Source: Hymenobacter artigasi (GTDB lineage: Bacteria > Bacteroidota > Bacteroidia > Cytophagales > Hymenobacteraceae). From it: DNA of 64,000 nucleotides. A model generated the notes under the pieces. It saw nothing but the letters and a program-made list of their open reading frames with translations, made no database searches and was not told where the DNA came from. This document shows positions 8,605-17,369 of this stretch, in pieces. The stretch is taken from the NCBI RefSeq assembly GCF_012275535.1, contig NZ_JAAVTK010000007.1:1-64000 (forward strand), written 5' to 3'. The position numbers and the translations under genes are program-made. Within the stretch, counting starts at the first letter, position 1. Every line of letters starts with the position of its first letter.

Positions 8605-9558
8605 TTATTTGAAGTCCACCAGCTCCACCTCGAAGCGGAGCACGGCGTTGGCGGGAATGTCGGCGCCGGCACCGCGGGGGCCGTAGGCCAGCGGCGAAGG
8701 GATGAGCAATACGGCCTTGCTGCCCTTGTTGAGCATGGCAATGCCCTGGTCCCAGCCCGGAATCACCTGGCCTTGGCCCAGCACGAAGGAAATGGGCTCG
8801 TTGCCGTGCTTGGCCGAGGAGTCGAATTCCTGGCCCGTGGCTAGTACCGTGCCCCGGTAGAGCACGCGCACGGTTTGGCCGGTTTTGGGAGGCAGGCCGG
8901 TGCCGAGCTTCTTGAGGATGTAATAGGTGCCGCCTACGGTTTTTTTGGCCGTGGCCTTGTTCTTTTTCAGGTAGGCCTGAATGGTGGCTACGTCCTTGGT
9001 CATTTGGGCGGCGGCCAGCGCTTTGCCCTGCCGGACGCTTTCTTCCTGCAGTTTCTGCTGGCGGGCCGTCATTTCGGCCATCGTCACCAGCTCGCGGGCG
9101 CTGGCCAGCACCACTAGCATGTTGCCGCTCCGGCGCAGAAACGGTGGCACGGGCTGGCGGAAGGTTTTCGCAAACACGGTATCGGCCGGGAAGCGGAAGA
9201 TGGCGCTGTCGCCGGGCAGCAGCAGGCCCAGGGCTTCCTCCAGGCTGCCGGAGGTGACCTGCGCGGGCAGGGCCACCGGCTGGGGCAGCGGCTGCAGCTG
9301 GCGCGAGTTCATGAGCACCGAGTCGCGGCCCGTGCGGAATTCCATGAATACCGTCAGGACCTGGCCGGCCCGGCTGGCATAGGGCGCATCGGTGGGCGCG
9401 AGGGCGCGGGGCTGGTAGCGCCCGGCGGCATCTTTGCGGAAGAGGCGGTACTCCGTGCCTGCGGGCAGGCGGGAGAAATCAGTGGCCGGAGCCTGCGCCT
9501 GCGCCACCTGGGTTAAGCTAAAAAGGGCCCCTAACGCGGCAAAAAATAGATTTCGCAT
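8605..9558 (-). CDS. exported FKBP-type peptidyl-prolyl isomerase
   Basis: A 317-residue exported foldase that interconverts cis/trans prolyl bonds in the envelope. A signal peptide ends TQVAQAQA near residue 23. The N-terminal ~190 residues form a degenerate FKBP-like domain with an alpha-helical linker. The C-terminal domain (about 210-317) is a canonical FKBP: TVRVLYRGTVL, EFDSSAKHGNEP, VIPGWDQGIAMLNKGSKA, IPSPLAYGPRGAGADIPANA and the terminal FEVELVDFK. This Mip/FkpA-like layout suggests N-terminal dimerisation. It is the last of four consecutive FKBP genes on this strand and is a sequence sister of the one at 10817-11860. Confidence 0.9.
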   Translation of the reverse strand: MRNLFFAALGALFSLTQVAQAQAPATDFSRLPAGTEYRLFRKDAAGRYQPRALAPTDAPYASRAGQVLTVFMEFRTGRDSVLMNSRQLQPLPQPVALPAQVTSGSLEEALGLLLPGDSAIFRFPADTVFAKTFRQPVPPFLRRSGNMLVVLASARELVTMAEMTARQQKLQEESVRQGKALAAAQMTKDVATIQAYLKKNKATAKKTVGGTYYILKKLGTGLPPKTGQTVRVLYRGTVLATGQEFDSSAKHGNEPISFVLGQGQVIPGWDQGIAMLNKGSKAVLLIPSPLAYGPRGAGADIPANAVLRFEVELVDFK

Positions 9559-9602
9559 TGTTCTAAGTAAGGTTCTGGAAGGATGAGCGGCGGCATGATG
9601 CC

Positions 9603-10124
9603 TTACCGGACGCTCATCACCTGCAACTCGAATACCAGGTCAGTATCGGGAGGAATTAGGTAACGGGATTCATCATCGGGGTCGCGCACGCCGGCTGCGC
9701 CGTAGGCCAGCGCGGCCGGTATCCAGGCGCGCACCCGGGAGCCCACGGGCAGTAGGGGCAGCAATTCGTCCCAGCCCGCAATAACTTCCTTACGGCCCAC
9801 TCGAAACCGTACCGGCCCACCCGAGGCGGCCGTGGCGTCAAAAATATGGCCGTCGGGCAGGAAACCGGTGTAGCGCACGGCTACGCGCTGGCCGGGCCGG
9901 GCCAGCGCTCCCGTGCCGCGCTCCCGAAACACAAAACGCACCCCGCCCGGCGTAAGCTGCGGAGCGAGGTGCGCGGTATCGGGACTAGCCCCAGTGGCGG
10001 AGACAATGGGCGTAGTGGGCACGGCCGGCTTGGGGGCATCCTGGGCCAGGGCTGCCGGGCCACTAAGCAGCAGCAAGGCCAGCAGGCTGCCTATTCCCCG
10101 TGTGATGCCCGTGGTGCCGTGCAT
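9603..10124 (-). CDS. exported FKBP-type peptidyl-prolyl isomerase, short
   Basis: A 173-residue single-domain FKBP with a signal peptide (cleavage near ALAQDAP, residue ~28) and a Pro/Thr/Ala-rich spacer. The FKBP core reads VAVRYTGFLPDGHIFDAT, then VIAGWDELLPLLPVGSRVRAWIPAALAYG and a terminal LVFELQVMSVR. The usual aromatic Trp of the active-site floor is present (AGW). A seven-residue insertion (VRDPDDESRY) precedes the IPP loop. It starts 6 nt after the stop of the preceding FKBP lipoprotein, so the two are in one transcript. Confidence 0.88.
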   Translation of the reverse strand: MHGTTGITRGIGSLLALLLLSGPAALAQDAPKPAVPTTPIVSATGASPDTAHLAPQLTPGGVRFVFRERGTGALARPGQRVAVRYTGFLPDGHIFDATAASGGPVRFRVGRKEVIAGWDELLPLLPVGSRVRAWIPAALAYGAAGVRDPDDESRYLIPPDTDLVFELQVMSVR

Positions 10125-10130
10125 GATGGA

Positions 10131-10727
10131 TTAAAATACTTCGAGGATTTCTACGTCAAACATCAACGCCGAATCGGCGGGGATGTTGGCTGTCGCGTTG
10201 ACACCGTAGGCCAGGTAGGAGGGAAGGAGCAGTAGCTTCCGGTCGCCCTGGCGCATCAGCAGCAACCCTTCGTTGAACCCGGGCACTGCCCCGCTGCCCC
10301 CTGTGAATACCACACAGCCACACTGGGTGCGGTTCTCGGAGGAGTTATCGAAAATAGTGCCCTGTGGATAGTTAGGGTTGCCATACGAAGCCGGGTAGCC
10401 CGTGGAGGCCGGATGCGCGCCGTTGCTCAGAAATCGCCCGATGTACTTCACGCGCACTTGCTTACCCGTGGTAACGGCCGGGCCGGTACCCGCCACGCTG
10501 TCCACCACGTAGAGACCGGAAGTGGTGCGGCGGGCTTTGCTCAGCAAACGATTGCGAACCAGGTAGTTGTGAATCGTATCCTCGTCGATGATTTTCAGCT
10601 GATTCTGGTGTTCAGCCACCTGCTTCTGGTAGGTCGTTTGCGAGTTGCAGCTCCAGAGGGCCGGAGCGGCTAGCAGCAGGCAGGCACCCAGCACCAGGTG
10701 GTGTGCACGGAGCAGAATTTTATTCAT
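10131..10727 (-). CDS. FKBP-type isomerase lipoprotein, GldI-like
   Basis: A 198-residue lipoprotein isomerase. The signal peptide ends in the lipobox LWSC, with Cys27 as the lipidated residue. An acidic helical spacer follows (QNQLKIIDEDTIHNYLVRN). The FKBP domain includes VRVKYIGRFLSNG, GTIFDNSSEN, a glycine-rich insertion TGGSGAVPGFNEGL and a terminal MFDVEILEVF. It resembles GldI of gliding Bacteroidota in size, lipidation and genomic setting, but GldI identity is not provable by eye. Two extra cysteines (TQCGC) in the insertion are unusual for an FKBP. Confidence 0.87.
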   Translation of the reverse strand: MNKILLRAHHLVLGACLLLAAPALWSCNSQTTYQKQVAEHQNQLKIIDEDTIHNYLVRNRLLSKARRTTSGLYVVDSVAGTGPAVTTGKQVRVKYIGRFLSNGAHPASTGYPASYGNPNYPQGTIFDNSSENRTQCGCVVFTGGSGAVPGFNEGLLLMRQGDRKLLLLPSYLAYGVNATANIPADSALMFDVEILEVF

Positions 10728-10739
10728 GGCGAAGCGGAT

Positions 10740-10799
10740 AAAAAGATTCCGACCAACGGAGCCCGGGCAGCAGTGCCGCGCCGCCCGTTGGCCGGAATC
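10740..10799 (-). terminator. terminator within the FKBP gene cluster
   Basis: On the minus strand GATTCCGGCCAACGG (10799-10785) pairs with CCGTTGGTCGGAATC (10759-10745), with one mismatch, and is followed by five T. It lies between the 347-residue FKBP gene and the FKBP lipoprotein gene and would limit read-through between them. Confidence 0.65.
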
Positions 10800-10816
10800 A
10801 GTAACAGTAAGAAGGA

Positions 10817-11860
10817 TTATTGAACGTCAACAAGTTCCACTTCAAAGCGCAGAGGCGCATTGGCGGGAATGTCGGCCCCAGCCCCACGCGTGCCATAGGC
10901 CAGCGCCGAAGGAATGAGCAAGATGGCGCGGCTGCCCTTGTTGAGCAGGGCAATGCCCTCGTCCCAACCCGGAATCACGGCACCCTGGCCGATGGGGAAG
11001 TCAATGGGCTTGCCGGCTTTGTCCGACGAGTCAAACTGCTTGCCGCTGAGCAGCGTGCCGTTGTAGTTCACGCTCACGGTCTGGCCGGCTTTGGGCGTAG
11101 CGCCGGTGCCGGGCTTCAGCACCTGGTAGTAGACGCCTGATGGCGTTTTCTGCACGGTGAGGCCGTTTTTCTTGATGTATTCCTGCAGCACGGCATCGTC
11201 CTTTTTCAGCTGGGCCTGCACGGCGGGCTCGGCCATGGCCTTCGCCTGGGCGTCTTTCTGGGCCTGCATCTGCTTGGCGTACTCGGGCGAGGCCATGCGC
11301 TGCTTCAGCTGGGCGGCCATGGCGCGCTTTTGCAGCTCGGGCTGCATGGCCTGGGCTTCTTCCTGCGTGATGAGCTTGTTGGTGGTCGATACGAACATCT
11401 GCACCACGTTGCCGCCACGCTTCAGGAAGGGAGGCACTGGCTGGCCCGACTTGGGCTTGATGAGGGAATCGACCTGGAAGCGGAACACGCCGCTGTCGCC
11501 GGGCTGGAGCATGGACAGGGCCTCGTCGGGCATGCCTTTCTGCTTCAGCTCCTGCAGGGGCAGGGGCACGGGCATGCCCACGTCGCGGCGGGTGTTCTGC
11601 AGCACCGAGTCCTTGCCGGTGCGGTACTGCATGTTGCCGAGCAGAAACTTGCCCACGCGGTCCTTGTAGGTCGGGTCGCCATCGGGGCCGATTTCGCGCC
11701 GCTCGTAGCTGTTGCCGACTTTTTTGAAAATCTTGTACTCGATGCCGGACTTGGTCTTGGCAAACTCACCCCCGTCTTTGTTACAGGCCGTGAGGGAAGC
11801 GAAGCTAAGCACGCCGGCCGCCAGGGCCAGCTGCCGCGCAGAGCGGGAGGAAAAACGCAT
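10817..11860 (-). CDS. FKBP-type isomerase lipoprotein, long
   Basis: A 347-residue lipoprotein. The signal peptide has the lipobox LTAC (Cys26). An N-terminal FKBP-like domain (about 35-165) lacks the active-site motifs. A charged Gln/Ala/Lys-rich helical linker follows (about 170-235), then a canonical FKBP domain (about 245-347) with VSVNYNGTLLSGKQFDSS, VIPGWDEGIALLNKGSRA, YGTRGAGADIPANAPLRF and the end VELVDVQ. The fold order matches FkpA/Mip-type chaperone-isomerases. It is closely related to the 8605-9558 gene, and the pair probably arose by duplication. A -7 element lies directly upstream, in the end of the DHH gene. Confidence 0.9.
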   Translation of the reverse strand: MRFSSRSARQLALAAGVLSFASLTACNKDGGEFAKTKSGIEYKIFKKVGNSYERREIGPDGDPTYKDRVGKFLLGNMQYRTGKDSVLQNTRRDVGMPVPLPLQELKQKGMPDEALSMLQPGDSGVFRFQVDSLIKPKSGQPVPPFLKRGGNVVQMFVSTTNKLITQEEAQAMQPELQKRAMAAQLKQRMASPEYAKQMQAQKDAQAKAMAEPAVQAQLKKDDAVLQEYIKKNGLTVQKTPSGVYYQVLKPGTGATPKAGQTVSVNYNGTLLSGKQFDSSDKAGKPIDFPIGQGAVIPGWDEGIALLNKGSRAILLIPSALAYGTRGAGADIPANAPLRFEVELVDVQ

Positions 11861-11892
11861 GAAAATTAAAAAAGTGAGGGTCAGATACGGTT

Positions 11893-11900
11893 CAAAGTTA
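11893..11900 (-). promoter_or_regulatory. possible -7 element for the FKBP cluster
   Basis: On the minus strand this reads TAACTTTG, a full match to TAnnTTTG, 33 nt before the FKBP start at 11860. It overlaps the DHH stop codon. No TTG at the right spacing is seen, so the call rests on one half of the promoter. Confidence 0.4.
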
Positions 11901-12944
11901 CGCCACTGGCGGCGCTACGGCAGCGGGTACGCCCGTTAATTGTTCCTTGTATTCGGGCAGGATGCTGAGGAAGCGGTCCACGGTTGCATCGAGGGGCAGG
12001 TAGCTGATGCCACCGGAGGCATTGTGGTGCCCGCCGCCATCGAAATGCTTGCGCGAAAAGTCGCTGACGGAGAAGCTGCCCACCGAGCGGAAAGAAATTT
12101 TGACGGCCACGCCGCGGTCAATGAAAACCGCCGCGAAAAGGATGCCCTCAATGCTCAGGGCGTAGTTTACCAGGCCTTCGGTGTCGCCGGTTTTGCTCTG
12201 GTACTGGCGTAGCTCGTCCTGCGTGATGGCGATGTAGGCCGTGTTGAACTCGCGGTTTACCACCAGCTTATCCTTCAGCACGAAGCCCAGAAAGCGGAGA
12301 CGAATTTCCGAGTGCGAGTCGTAGATGCGGCGGTGCACCGACGATAGGTCGATGTTCACCTTGAGCAGCTCGGCGATAATCAGATGCACGTTGCGCGAGG
12401 TGCTGGGGTGGCGGAACGAGCCCGTATCGGTCATGATGCCCGCGTACAGCGCCTCGCCCATGCCCTTGGTGATGAGGTCCTGGTGGCCCAGGTCGCGGAT
12501 GATTTCAAAAATCAGCTCGGCCGTGGCGGCCGCCGTGGGCACCGAGAACGTGATGTCGGCAAAGTCCTCGGGCTCCTGGTGGTGGTCTACCAGCACCTTG
12601 GTGGCGCTGGCCTGACGGATGTACTCGCCCAACTCGTTGATGCGGCCCAGGCAGCTAAAATCGAGGCAGCAGATAACTTCAGCGCGGGCAATGAGGTCGC
12701 GCACCTGTCGGTCGTTCTGGCGCTTGTCATACACCACCACTTCGTCGTTGCCCTCCATCCAGTTGAGGAAGGCTGGGTAATCGGACGGCGTGACCACCGT
12801 GACGTGGTGGCCCTGCTGCTTCAGATACCCGGCCCAGGCCAGTGACGAACCCAGCGCGTCGGCATCGGGCTTGTGATGGGTGGTAATAACAATTTGTTTG
12901 GGCTGCGCCAGCAAGGCTTGCAGCGCGGAAATGGAACTAGACAT
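11898..12944 (-). CDS. DHH/DHHA1 phosphoesterase, NrnA-like
   Basis: A bifunctional oligoribonuclease/pAp-phosphatase-like enzyme of the DHH family (NrnA type), expected to degrade nano-RNAs and pAp with Mn2+. Motifs in order: THHKPDADALGSSLAWAGYL (motif I), CLDFSC (II), VLVDHHQEP (the DHH motif), YAGIMTDTGSFRH (IV), and the DHHA1 substrate-binding loop FDGGGHHNASGG near the C-terminus. ATG 12944 gives 348 residues starting MSSSISALQALLAQP. The frame is open 50 codons further, but that stretch does not look like a family N-terminus. It is divergent from ndk and directly upstream of the FKBP cluster, an arrangement common in Bacteroidota. Confidence 0.9.
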   Translation of the reverse strand: MSSSISALQALLAQPKQIVITTHHKPDADALGSSLAWAGYLKQQGHHVTVVTPSDYPAFLNWMEGNDEVVVYDKRQNDRQVRDLIARAEVICCLDFSCLGRINELGEYIRQASATKVLVDHHQEPEDFADITFSVPTAAATAELIFEIIRDLGHQDLITKGMGEALYAGIMTDTGSFRHPSTSRNVHLIIAELLKVNIDLSSVHRRIYDSHSEIRLRFLGFVLKDKLVVNREFNTAYIAITQDELRQYQSKTGDTEGLVNYALSIEGILFAAVFIDRGVAVKISFRSVGSFSVSDFSRKHFDGGGHHNASGGISYLPLDATVDRFLSILPEYKEQLTGVPAAVAPPVA

Positions 12945-13116
12945 CGACAACGTGAATGGCCCTGAAACGGAACTGAGGGCCGGTGGCTTACGAATAATTG
13001 GGGCGGCAAAAGTCGGCATAAATCCGTTCCCAACAACGCACTGCCTCCGGAAGGTTCTCTTCAAGTATCTCAAAGGCGGGCCAAACCCGGCCAAAGCAAC
13101 CCGTGTGCTTTGTTGC

Positions 13117-13124
13117 TACTTTTG
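13117..13124 (+). promoter_or_regulatory. -7 element of the ndk promoter
   Basis: TACTTTTG is a full match to TAnnTTTG. Transcription would start near 13131, giving a leader of about 40 nt to the ndk ATG. No TTG at the right spacing was found. Confidence 0.45.
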
Positions 13125-13169
13125 TAGCTCAATACTTTTTTTAACCCCCACTCTCCCCCGACCAACGCA

Positions 13170-13580
13170 ATGGCCACCAACCGCACATTCACGATGATTA
13201 AGCCCGATGCCGTTCAGGAAAACCACATTGGTGGCATCCTGAGCATGATTGAGGCCGGCGGCTTCCGTATCGTGGAACTCCAGAAACTCAACCTCAGCGC
13301 CGAGCGCGCCGGCCAATTCTACGCTGTGCACGCCGAGCGTCCGTTCTACAACGACCTCGTGAAATACATGTCGAGCGGCCCCATCGTGGCGGCTATTCTC
13401 GAAAAAGAAAATGCTGTAGCTGACTTCCGCACCCTCATCGGCGCTACCAACCCGGCCAACGCCGAGGACGGCACCATCCGGAAGAAGTACGCCAAGAGCA
13501 TCGAAGCCAACGCCGTGCACGGCTCGGATTCGGACGAAAATGCTCAGATTGAAGGCGAATTCTACTTCGGCAACAAGTAA
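13170..13580 (+). CDS. ndk: nucleoside diphosphate kinase
   Basis: Transfers the gamma-phosphate of ATP to NDPs via a phosphohistidine, keeping NTP and dNTP pools balanced. The 136-residue protein has the family N-terminus [12 protein letters not shown], the [14 protein letters not shown] helix, and the active-site segment with His117 in [12 protein letters not shown]. Length is close to the bacterial norm. It is single, with its own promoter and a strong terminator, and divergent from the DHH phosphoesterase. Confidence 0.96.
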   Translation: MATNRTFTMIKPDAVQENHIGGILSMIEAGGFRIVELQKLNLSAERAGQFYAVHAERPFYNDLVKYMSSGPIVAAILEKENAVADFRTLIGATNPANAEDGTIRKKYAKSIEANAVHGSDSDENAQIEGEFYFGNK

Positions 13581-13601
13581 TTCCAGCCGCCGCATGGCAG
13601 C

Positions 13602-13640
13602 AAAAAGCCCGTTCTGCGCATGCAGAGCGGGCTTTTTATT
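13602..13640. terminator. bidirectional terminator behind ndk
   Basis: AAAAAGCCCGTTCTGC (13602-13617) pairs with GCAGAGCGGGCTTTTT (13622-13637), with one G-T pair and a 4-nt loop. A- and T-runs at both ends allow it to serve ndk and the convergent AAA gene. Confidence 0.9.
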
Positions 13641-13691
13641 TATACCAAAAGCAGACTGTTTTTATACTAATCTTGTATTGTTGAGCTTTTT

Positions 13692-14786
13692 TTAGCGGCT
13701 GAAGCCAATGCGTTTGCCATTGGCCTCCAGCTCGGTAAAGGTATTGGGCTCGCGGTTGTAGAGCTCGGCCAGGGAAGTTGGCTCCGTAATGGGGTCGGTC
13801 AGGCCCAGCGTGGTGCCCAGGGCCTGGGCCTTGTCGGCCGCCAGGGGGCCAAAATGGTAGGCCGCAATCAGCCGGCCCTTGCGCAGCAGGGCTTTGTCGA
13901 TGCGCGAAAGCTCGGTGTTGAACGTGCAGATAATCTGAATGTGGAAGCCGTCAGACAGCAGGCCGTCGGACAGGTTCAGCAGGTTGCTCACGGCGTTGCC
14001 GCCGGGCCCATCGCGCTTGGTGAGCAGCTCCTCAGCATCCTCAATCAGCAGGATGGAATTGGTGTTGTCGTGGAGCTGGTTGATGAATTCAGGGTCGGCG
14101 ATTCGGGCGGCCAGGTTGGGCGGGATGAACAGCTTGGGCTTATCGGTGAGGCCGCAGAGGTGGCGGATGTAGCTGGTTTTACCGTTGCCGGGCGGGCCGT
14201 AAAGGATGATGATGCCCTTGTCGTTGGGTTTCTGCAGGCGCTGCACAATGGTTTCGTGGGCGGGCAGCAGGTCGTCGTTGTAGTGCGTGGCCAGGTTCAG
14301 CGCCGGAATGGTGATGGGCAGGGGGCTGAACTCCAGGTCGCCGGTGCTGAGGCGCAGCACCTGAATGCGCTTGCGCTCGACTTTGCCGGTTTCGAGGTGG
14401 GCTGTGAGCAGGGCGCGCAGCTGCGCCAGCAGGGCCGGGTCGGTGTGGGGCGAATAGTAGAGCTGGGCCGCCTGGTCGCCGTAAATGCCGCGGTCGTAAA
14501 ACCACAACAGCACGTGCGGGGCCAGCGTCAGGGCCTGGTACTGCAGCTCGGGAGCCTTGCCTACTTCCTCCACGTACACCGATTGCATCACGGTGGCGCG
14601 GTCCAGGTCGTGGGTTTCGGCCAGGCTGGTGAGCACGGCCTGCCGGGCCTCGGTGGAGGCCAGCTGATAGATTTCACGGCGCGGCAACGCGCCGAAAGTG
14701 GCATAAAACCACGCCACGGGCTGGAATCCCTGGTGGGTGTAGCTCAGCGACAGGTCGGGGGTAGGAGGGGGAAGCGGGGGCGTCAT
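13692..14786 (-). CDS. AAA family ATPase
   Basis: A 364-residue cytoplasmic AAA+ ATPase. The N-terminal ~165 residues form a family-specific domain (VAWFYATFGALPRREIYQLA). The ATPase core has Walker A GPPGNGKT (197-204), Walker B SILLIEDAEE (244-253), sensor-1 CTFN and the arginine-finger region ALLRKGR. It resembles the BCS1/proteasomal-ATPase-like branch used in remodelling, but the substrate is unknown. It starts 33 nt behind the MFS transporter stop, so the two probably share a transcript. Confidence 0.8.
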   Translation of the reverse strand: MTPPLPPPTPDLSLSYTHQGFQPVAWFYATFGALPRREIYQLASTEARQAVLTSLAETHDLDRATVMQSVYVEEVGKAPELQYQALTLAPHVLLWFYDRGIYGDQAAQLYYSPHTDPALLAQLRALLTAHLETGKVERKRIQVLRLSTGDLEFSPLPITIPALNLATHYNDDLLPAHETIVQRLQKPNDKGIIILYGPPGNGKTSYIRHLCGLTDKPKLFIPPNLAARIADPEFINQLHDNTNSILLIEDAEELLTKRDGPGGNAVSNLLNLSDGLLSDGFHIQIICTFNTELSRIDKALLRKGRLIAAYHFGPLAADKAQALGTTLGLTDPITEPTSLAELYNREPNTFTELEANGKRIGFSR

Positions 14787-14819
14787 GCCAGATGCAAATG
14801 CTTGAAAAAGGCCGGCCGG

Positions 14820-16106
14820 CTAGGCTTGCTCAACGGAGAGCAACGGCGCGACGTGCGAGGAATCTTCGACCGGCTGGGTGGTGTGCTTATGCTTGAAAAT
14901 AAGTACGAACAGCACCGCGATAACCAGCGAGTAGCCCGCAAACGTGAGCCAGATGCTGTGCCAGTCCTTCACGCCATTGGCATCGGTGAAATAGTGCTGG
15001 ATGATGAGGCCGCTGAGCGAGCTGCCCAGCACGGCCCCGAAGCCATTGGTCATCATCATAAACAGGCCCTGCGCGCTGGCCCGGATGCTGGGCTGGGTCT
15101 GGGTTTCGACGAACAGCGAGCCCGAAATGTTGAAGAAATCGAAGGCCATGCCGTACACGATGCACGAGAGGATAATCATCCAGAGGCCCTGGCCGGGGTT
15201 GCCGTAGGCAAACAGGCCGAAACGCAGCACCCAGGCAATCATGCTGAAAAGCATCACCTGCTTGATGCCGAAGCGGCGCAGGAAGAAGGGAATGGCCAGG
15301 ATGAACAGGGTTTCGGAAATCTGCGAGATGGACATGATGATGGCCGGGTACTTCACCGTCAGGGTATCCTTGTAGGCCGCATTCTGGTCGAAATCGTGCA
15401 GGAAGGTGTCGCCGTAGGCATTGGTAAGCTGGAGGGCGGCACCCAGCAGCAGGGCAAACATAAAGAAGGTTAACATCTTCCGGTCGCGCAGAATAGCGAA
15501 CGATTTAAGCCCCAGAATTTCTGCCAGGCTCTGGCTCGAAGAATTGGCCGACTGCGGCGGGCACTTGGGCAGCGTGAAGGAATAGAGGCCCAGCGCGAAA
15601 GCCGCAGCGGCGGCCACGTAGAACTGGCTGGCCGATTTTTCGAAACCCAGCAGGCTCACCGTCCACATGGCCACGATGAAGCCGATGGTGCCCCAGACAC
15701 GGATGGGCGGGTAGTCCTTCACCACGTCGAGCCCTTCGGTTTTCAGCACCGAAAACGACACGGCGATGGACAGCGACAGCGTGGGCATGTAGAAAATCAT
15801 GTTCAGCAGGATAACCCAGAAGAACGTGCCGGGGTCCGTCACCATCGGGATGGTGCAAAGCGTGAGGCCCCCCAGAATGTGCAGGATGCCGTAGAGCTTT
15901 TCGGCGTTCACGTACTTATCGGCCACAATGCCCATAAGCGAGGGCATGAAGATGGAAGCAATGCCCATGGTCGAGAAAATGGCCCCAAATTGGGCACCAG
16001 ACCATTGCTTCGTTTGAAACCAATAAGCGCCAATGGTAATCAGCCACGAGCCCCAGATAAAAAACTGGAGGAAACTCAGGACAGTAAGGCGCAGCTTCGT
16101 ATTCAT
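14820..16106 (-). CDS. MFS transporter, nucleoside:H+ symporter (NupG-like) family
   Basis: A 428-residue inner-membrane transporter with twelve predicted helices. The first helix (LSFLQFFIWGSWLITIGAYW) and the following loop FGAIFSTMGIASIFMPSLMG are typical of the NupG/XapB nucleoside permease family. The later segment SLFVETQTQPSIRASAQGLF corresponds to the second-half MFS loop. Substrate is likely a nucleoside or related sugar compound, not provable by eye. The ATG at 16106 (MNTKLRLTVL) is preferred over one five codons upstream. A -7 word lies 65 nt upstream. Confidence 0.82.
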   Translation of the reverse strand: MNTKLRLTVLSFLQFFIWGSWLITIGAYWFQTKQWSGAQFGAIFSTMGIASIFMPSLMGIVADKYVNAEKLYGILHILGGLTLCTIPMVTDPGTFFWVILLNMIFYMPTLSLSIAVSFSVLKTEGLDVVKDYPPIRVWGTIGFIVAMWTVSLLGFEKSASQFYVAAAAAFALGLYSFTLPKCPPQSANSSSQSLAEILGLKSFAILRDRKMLTFFMFALLLGAALQLTNAYGDTFLHDFDQNAAYKDTLTVKYPAIIMSISQISETLFILAIPFFLRRFGIKQVMLFSMIAWVLRFGLFAYGNPGQGLWMIILSCIVYGMAFDFFNISGSLFVETQTQPSIRASAQGLFMMMTNGFGAVLGSSLSGLIIQHYFTDANGVKDWHSIWLTFAGYSLVIAVLFVLIFKHKHTTQPVEDSSHVAPLLSVEQA

Positions 16107-16170
16107 GCGGGAACGGGGCAAAAGGGGTGGGATAAGACGAATGCAGGGGTGGCGCGGGGGCCACGACCGT

Positions 16171-16178
16171 CAAAGATA
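16171..16178 (-). promoter_or_regulatory. possible -7 element for the MFS gene
   Basis: On the minus strand TATCTTTG matches TAnnTTTG fully. It sits immediately beyond the U-run of the terminator of the upstream old-yellow-enzyme gene, which is a sensible place for a new promoter. No -33 TTG is seen. Confidence 0.4.
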
Positions 16179-16181
16179 AAT

Positions 16182-16229
16182 AAAAAAGCCCCTGCGAAGC
16201 GCCCGGTTGGGGGCGAGCTTCGCAGGGGC
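16182..16229 (-). terminator. terminator of the old yellow enzyme gene
   Basis: On the minus strand GCCCCTGCGAAGC (16229-16217) pairs perfectly with GCTTCGCAGGGGC (16200-16188), followed by TTTTTTA. Thirteen base pairs and a proper U-run. Confidence 0.9.
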
Positions 16230-16253
16230 CTGCATTAGCCGTTGGGGGCAGTT

Positions 16254-17369
16254 TTACGCCTCGTAGGTGGGCGAGAACGTGCCGGCGGGCTGGCCGTCGG
16301 CCGTGGGGTAGTCGGTGTAGCCGTCGGCGAAACCGTTGGGGCCGGGGGCGTAGTAAGTGGCCTGGTCGCTTTCGGCCAGGGGCTGGCCAGCTTTCAGGCG
16401 CTCCACGAGGTCGGGGTTGCCGATGTAGGCGATGCCGTAGGAGATGAAATCGGCACGGCCGGCGAGGTCGGCTTCGGCGCGGGCCAGGTCGCGGTAGCCC
16501 CCGTTGTAGATAACGGGGCCGGTGTAGGCGGCGTGGATGCTGTCCAGCACGTCGGCCGGAATGTTGCCCGAGCCCACGAGGTGCACGTACACCACGCCGA
16601 TTTTTTGCAGCTCGGCGGCCAGGTAGGCGTAGGTTTCGGCCATTTCGGGGTAGGCCCCCATGTCGTTGAAATTGCTGCCCGGCGAGAGGCGCACCCCGGT
16701 GCGGTCAGCCCCGATTTCGGCGGCCACGGCGCGGGTCACGTCGAGCACGAAGCGGGCGCGGTTCTGCACGCTGCCGCCATATTCGTCGGTGCGCTGGTTG
16801 GTGTTCGGGTTTAGGAACTGCTCGGGCAGGTAGCCGTTGGCACCGTGAACTTCTACGCCATCAAAGCCGGCTTCCAGGGCCAGCTTGGCGCTTTGGGCGT
16901 ACTGCTGCACTACTTCGGCCACTTCTTCGGTGGTGAGGGCGCGGGGCGCGGGCTGGTCCTGCATCTGCTGCTGGTCGGTCCACATCTGGCCTTTGGCTGC
17001 AATGGCTGAGGGAGCTACACCTTCCGCACCTTCGGGCAGGTTGAGCGGGTGAAATACGCGGCCGGCATGCATGAGCTGAATGAAAATGTGACCGCCGTGG
17101 TGGTGCACGGTTTCCGTCACGCGCTGCCAGTTATTGGCCTGCTCCGGCGTGAACAGGCCGGGAATGCGGGCGTAGCCCAGGCCATCGGCCGAGGGCGAAA
17201 CGCCTTCTGAGATGATGAGGCCGGCAGTGGCGCGCTGGCGGTAGTATTCGGCCATCAGCTCATTGGCCTCGTTGCCCAGGGCGCGGCTGCGCGTCATGGG
17301 AGCCATTACGAGGCGGTTGGTAAGGGTGAGCGGGCCGAGTTGGGCGGGCTCAAAAGCTTTGCTTGACAT
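16254..17369 (-). CDS. old yellow enzyme family alkene reductase
   Basis: An FMN-dependent NAD(P)H:ene-reductase (NemA/OYE type) acting on activated alkenes, nitro-compounds or glyceryl esters. A TIM-barrel start FEPAQLGPLTLTNRLVMAPMTRSRA is followed by IISEGVSPSADG, FIQLMHAGR and the catalytic region AGFDGVEVHGANGYLPEQFL, in which the usual substrate-binding His-Asn pair is HGAN. FMN phosphate contacts are near GGYRD and FISYGIAYIGNPDL. ATG 17369 gives 371 residues starting MSSKAFEPAQ. The frame extends 35 codons upstream without family resemblance. It is monocistronic, with its own terminator. Confidence 0.92.
   Translation of the reverse strand: MSSKAFEPAQLGPLTLTNRLVMAPMTRSRALGNEANELMAEYYRQRATAGLIISEGVSPSADGLGYARIPGLFTPEQANNWQRVTETVHHHGGHIFIQLMHAGRVFHPLNLPEGAEGVAPSAIAAKGQMWTDQQQMQDQPAPRALTTEEVAEVVQQYAQSAKLALEAGFDGVEVHGANGYLPEQFLNPNTNQRTDEYGGSVQNRARFVLDVTRAVAAEIGADRTGVRLSPGSNFNDMGAYPEMAETYAYLAAELQKIGVVYVHLVGSGNIPADVLDSIHAAYTGPVIYNGGYRDLARAEADLAGRADFISYGIAYIGNPDLVERLKAGQPLAESDQATYYAPGPNGFADGYTDYPTADGQPAGTFSPTYEA

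Noticed and set aside
13854..15473. A 539-codon open frame on the plus strand
   Set aside because: It runs antisense across two real genes (the AAA ATPase and the MFS transporter), so it cannot be one gene.
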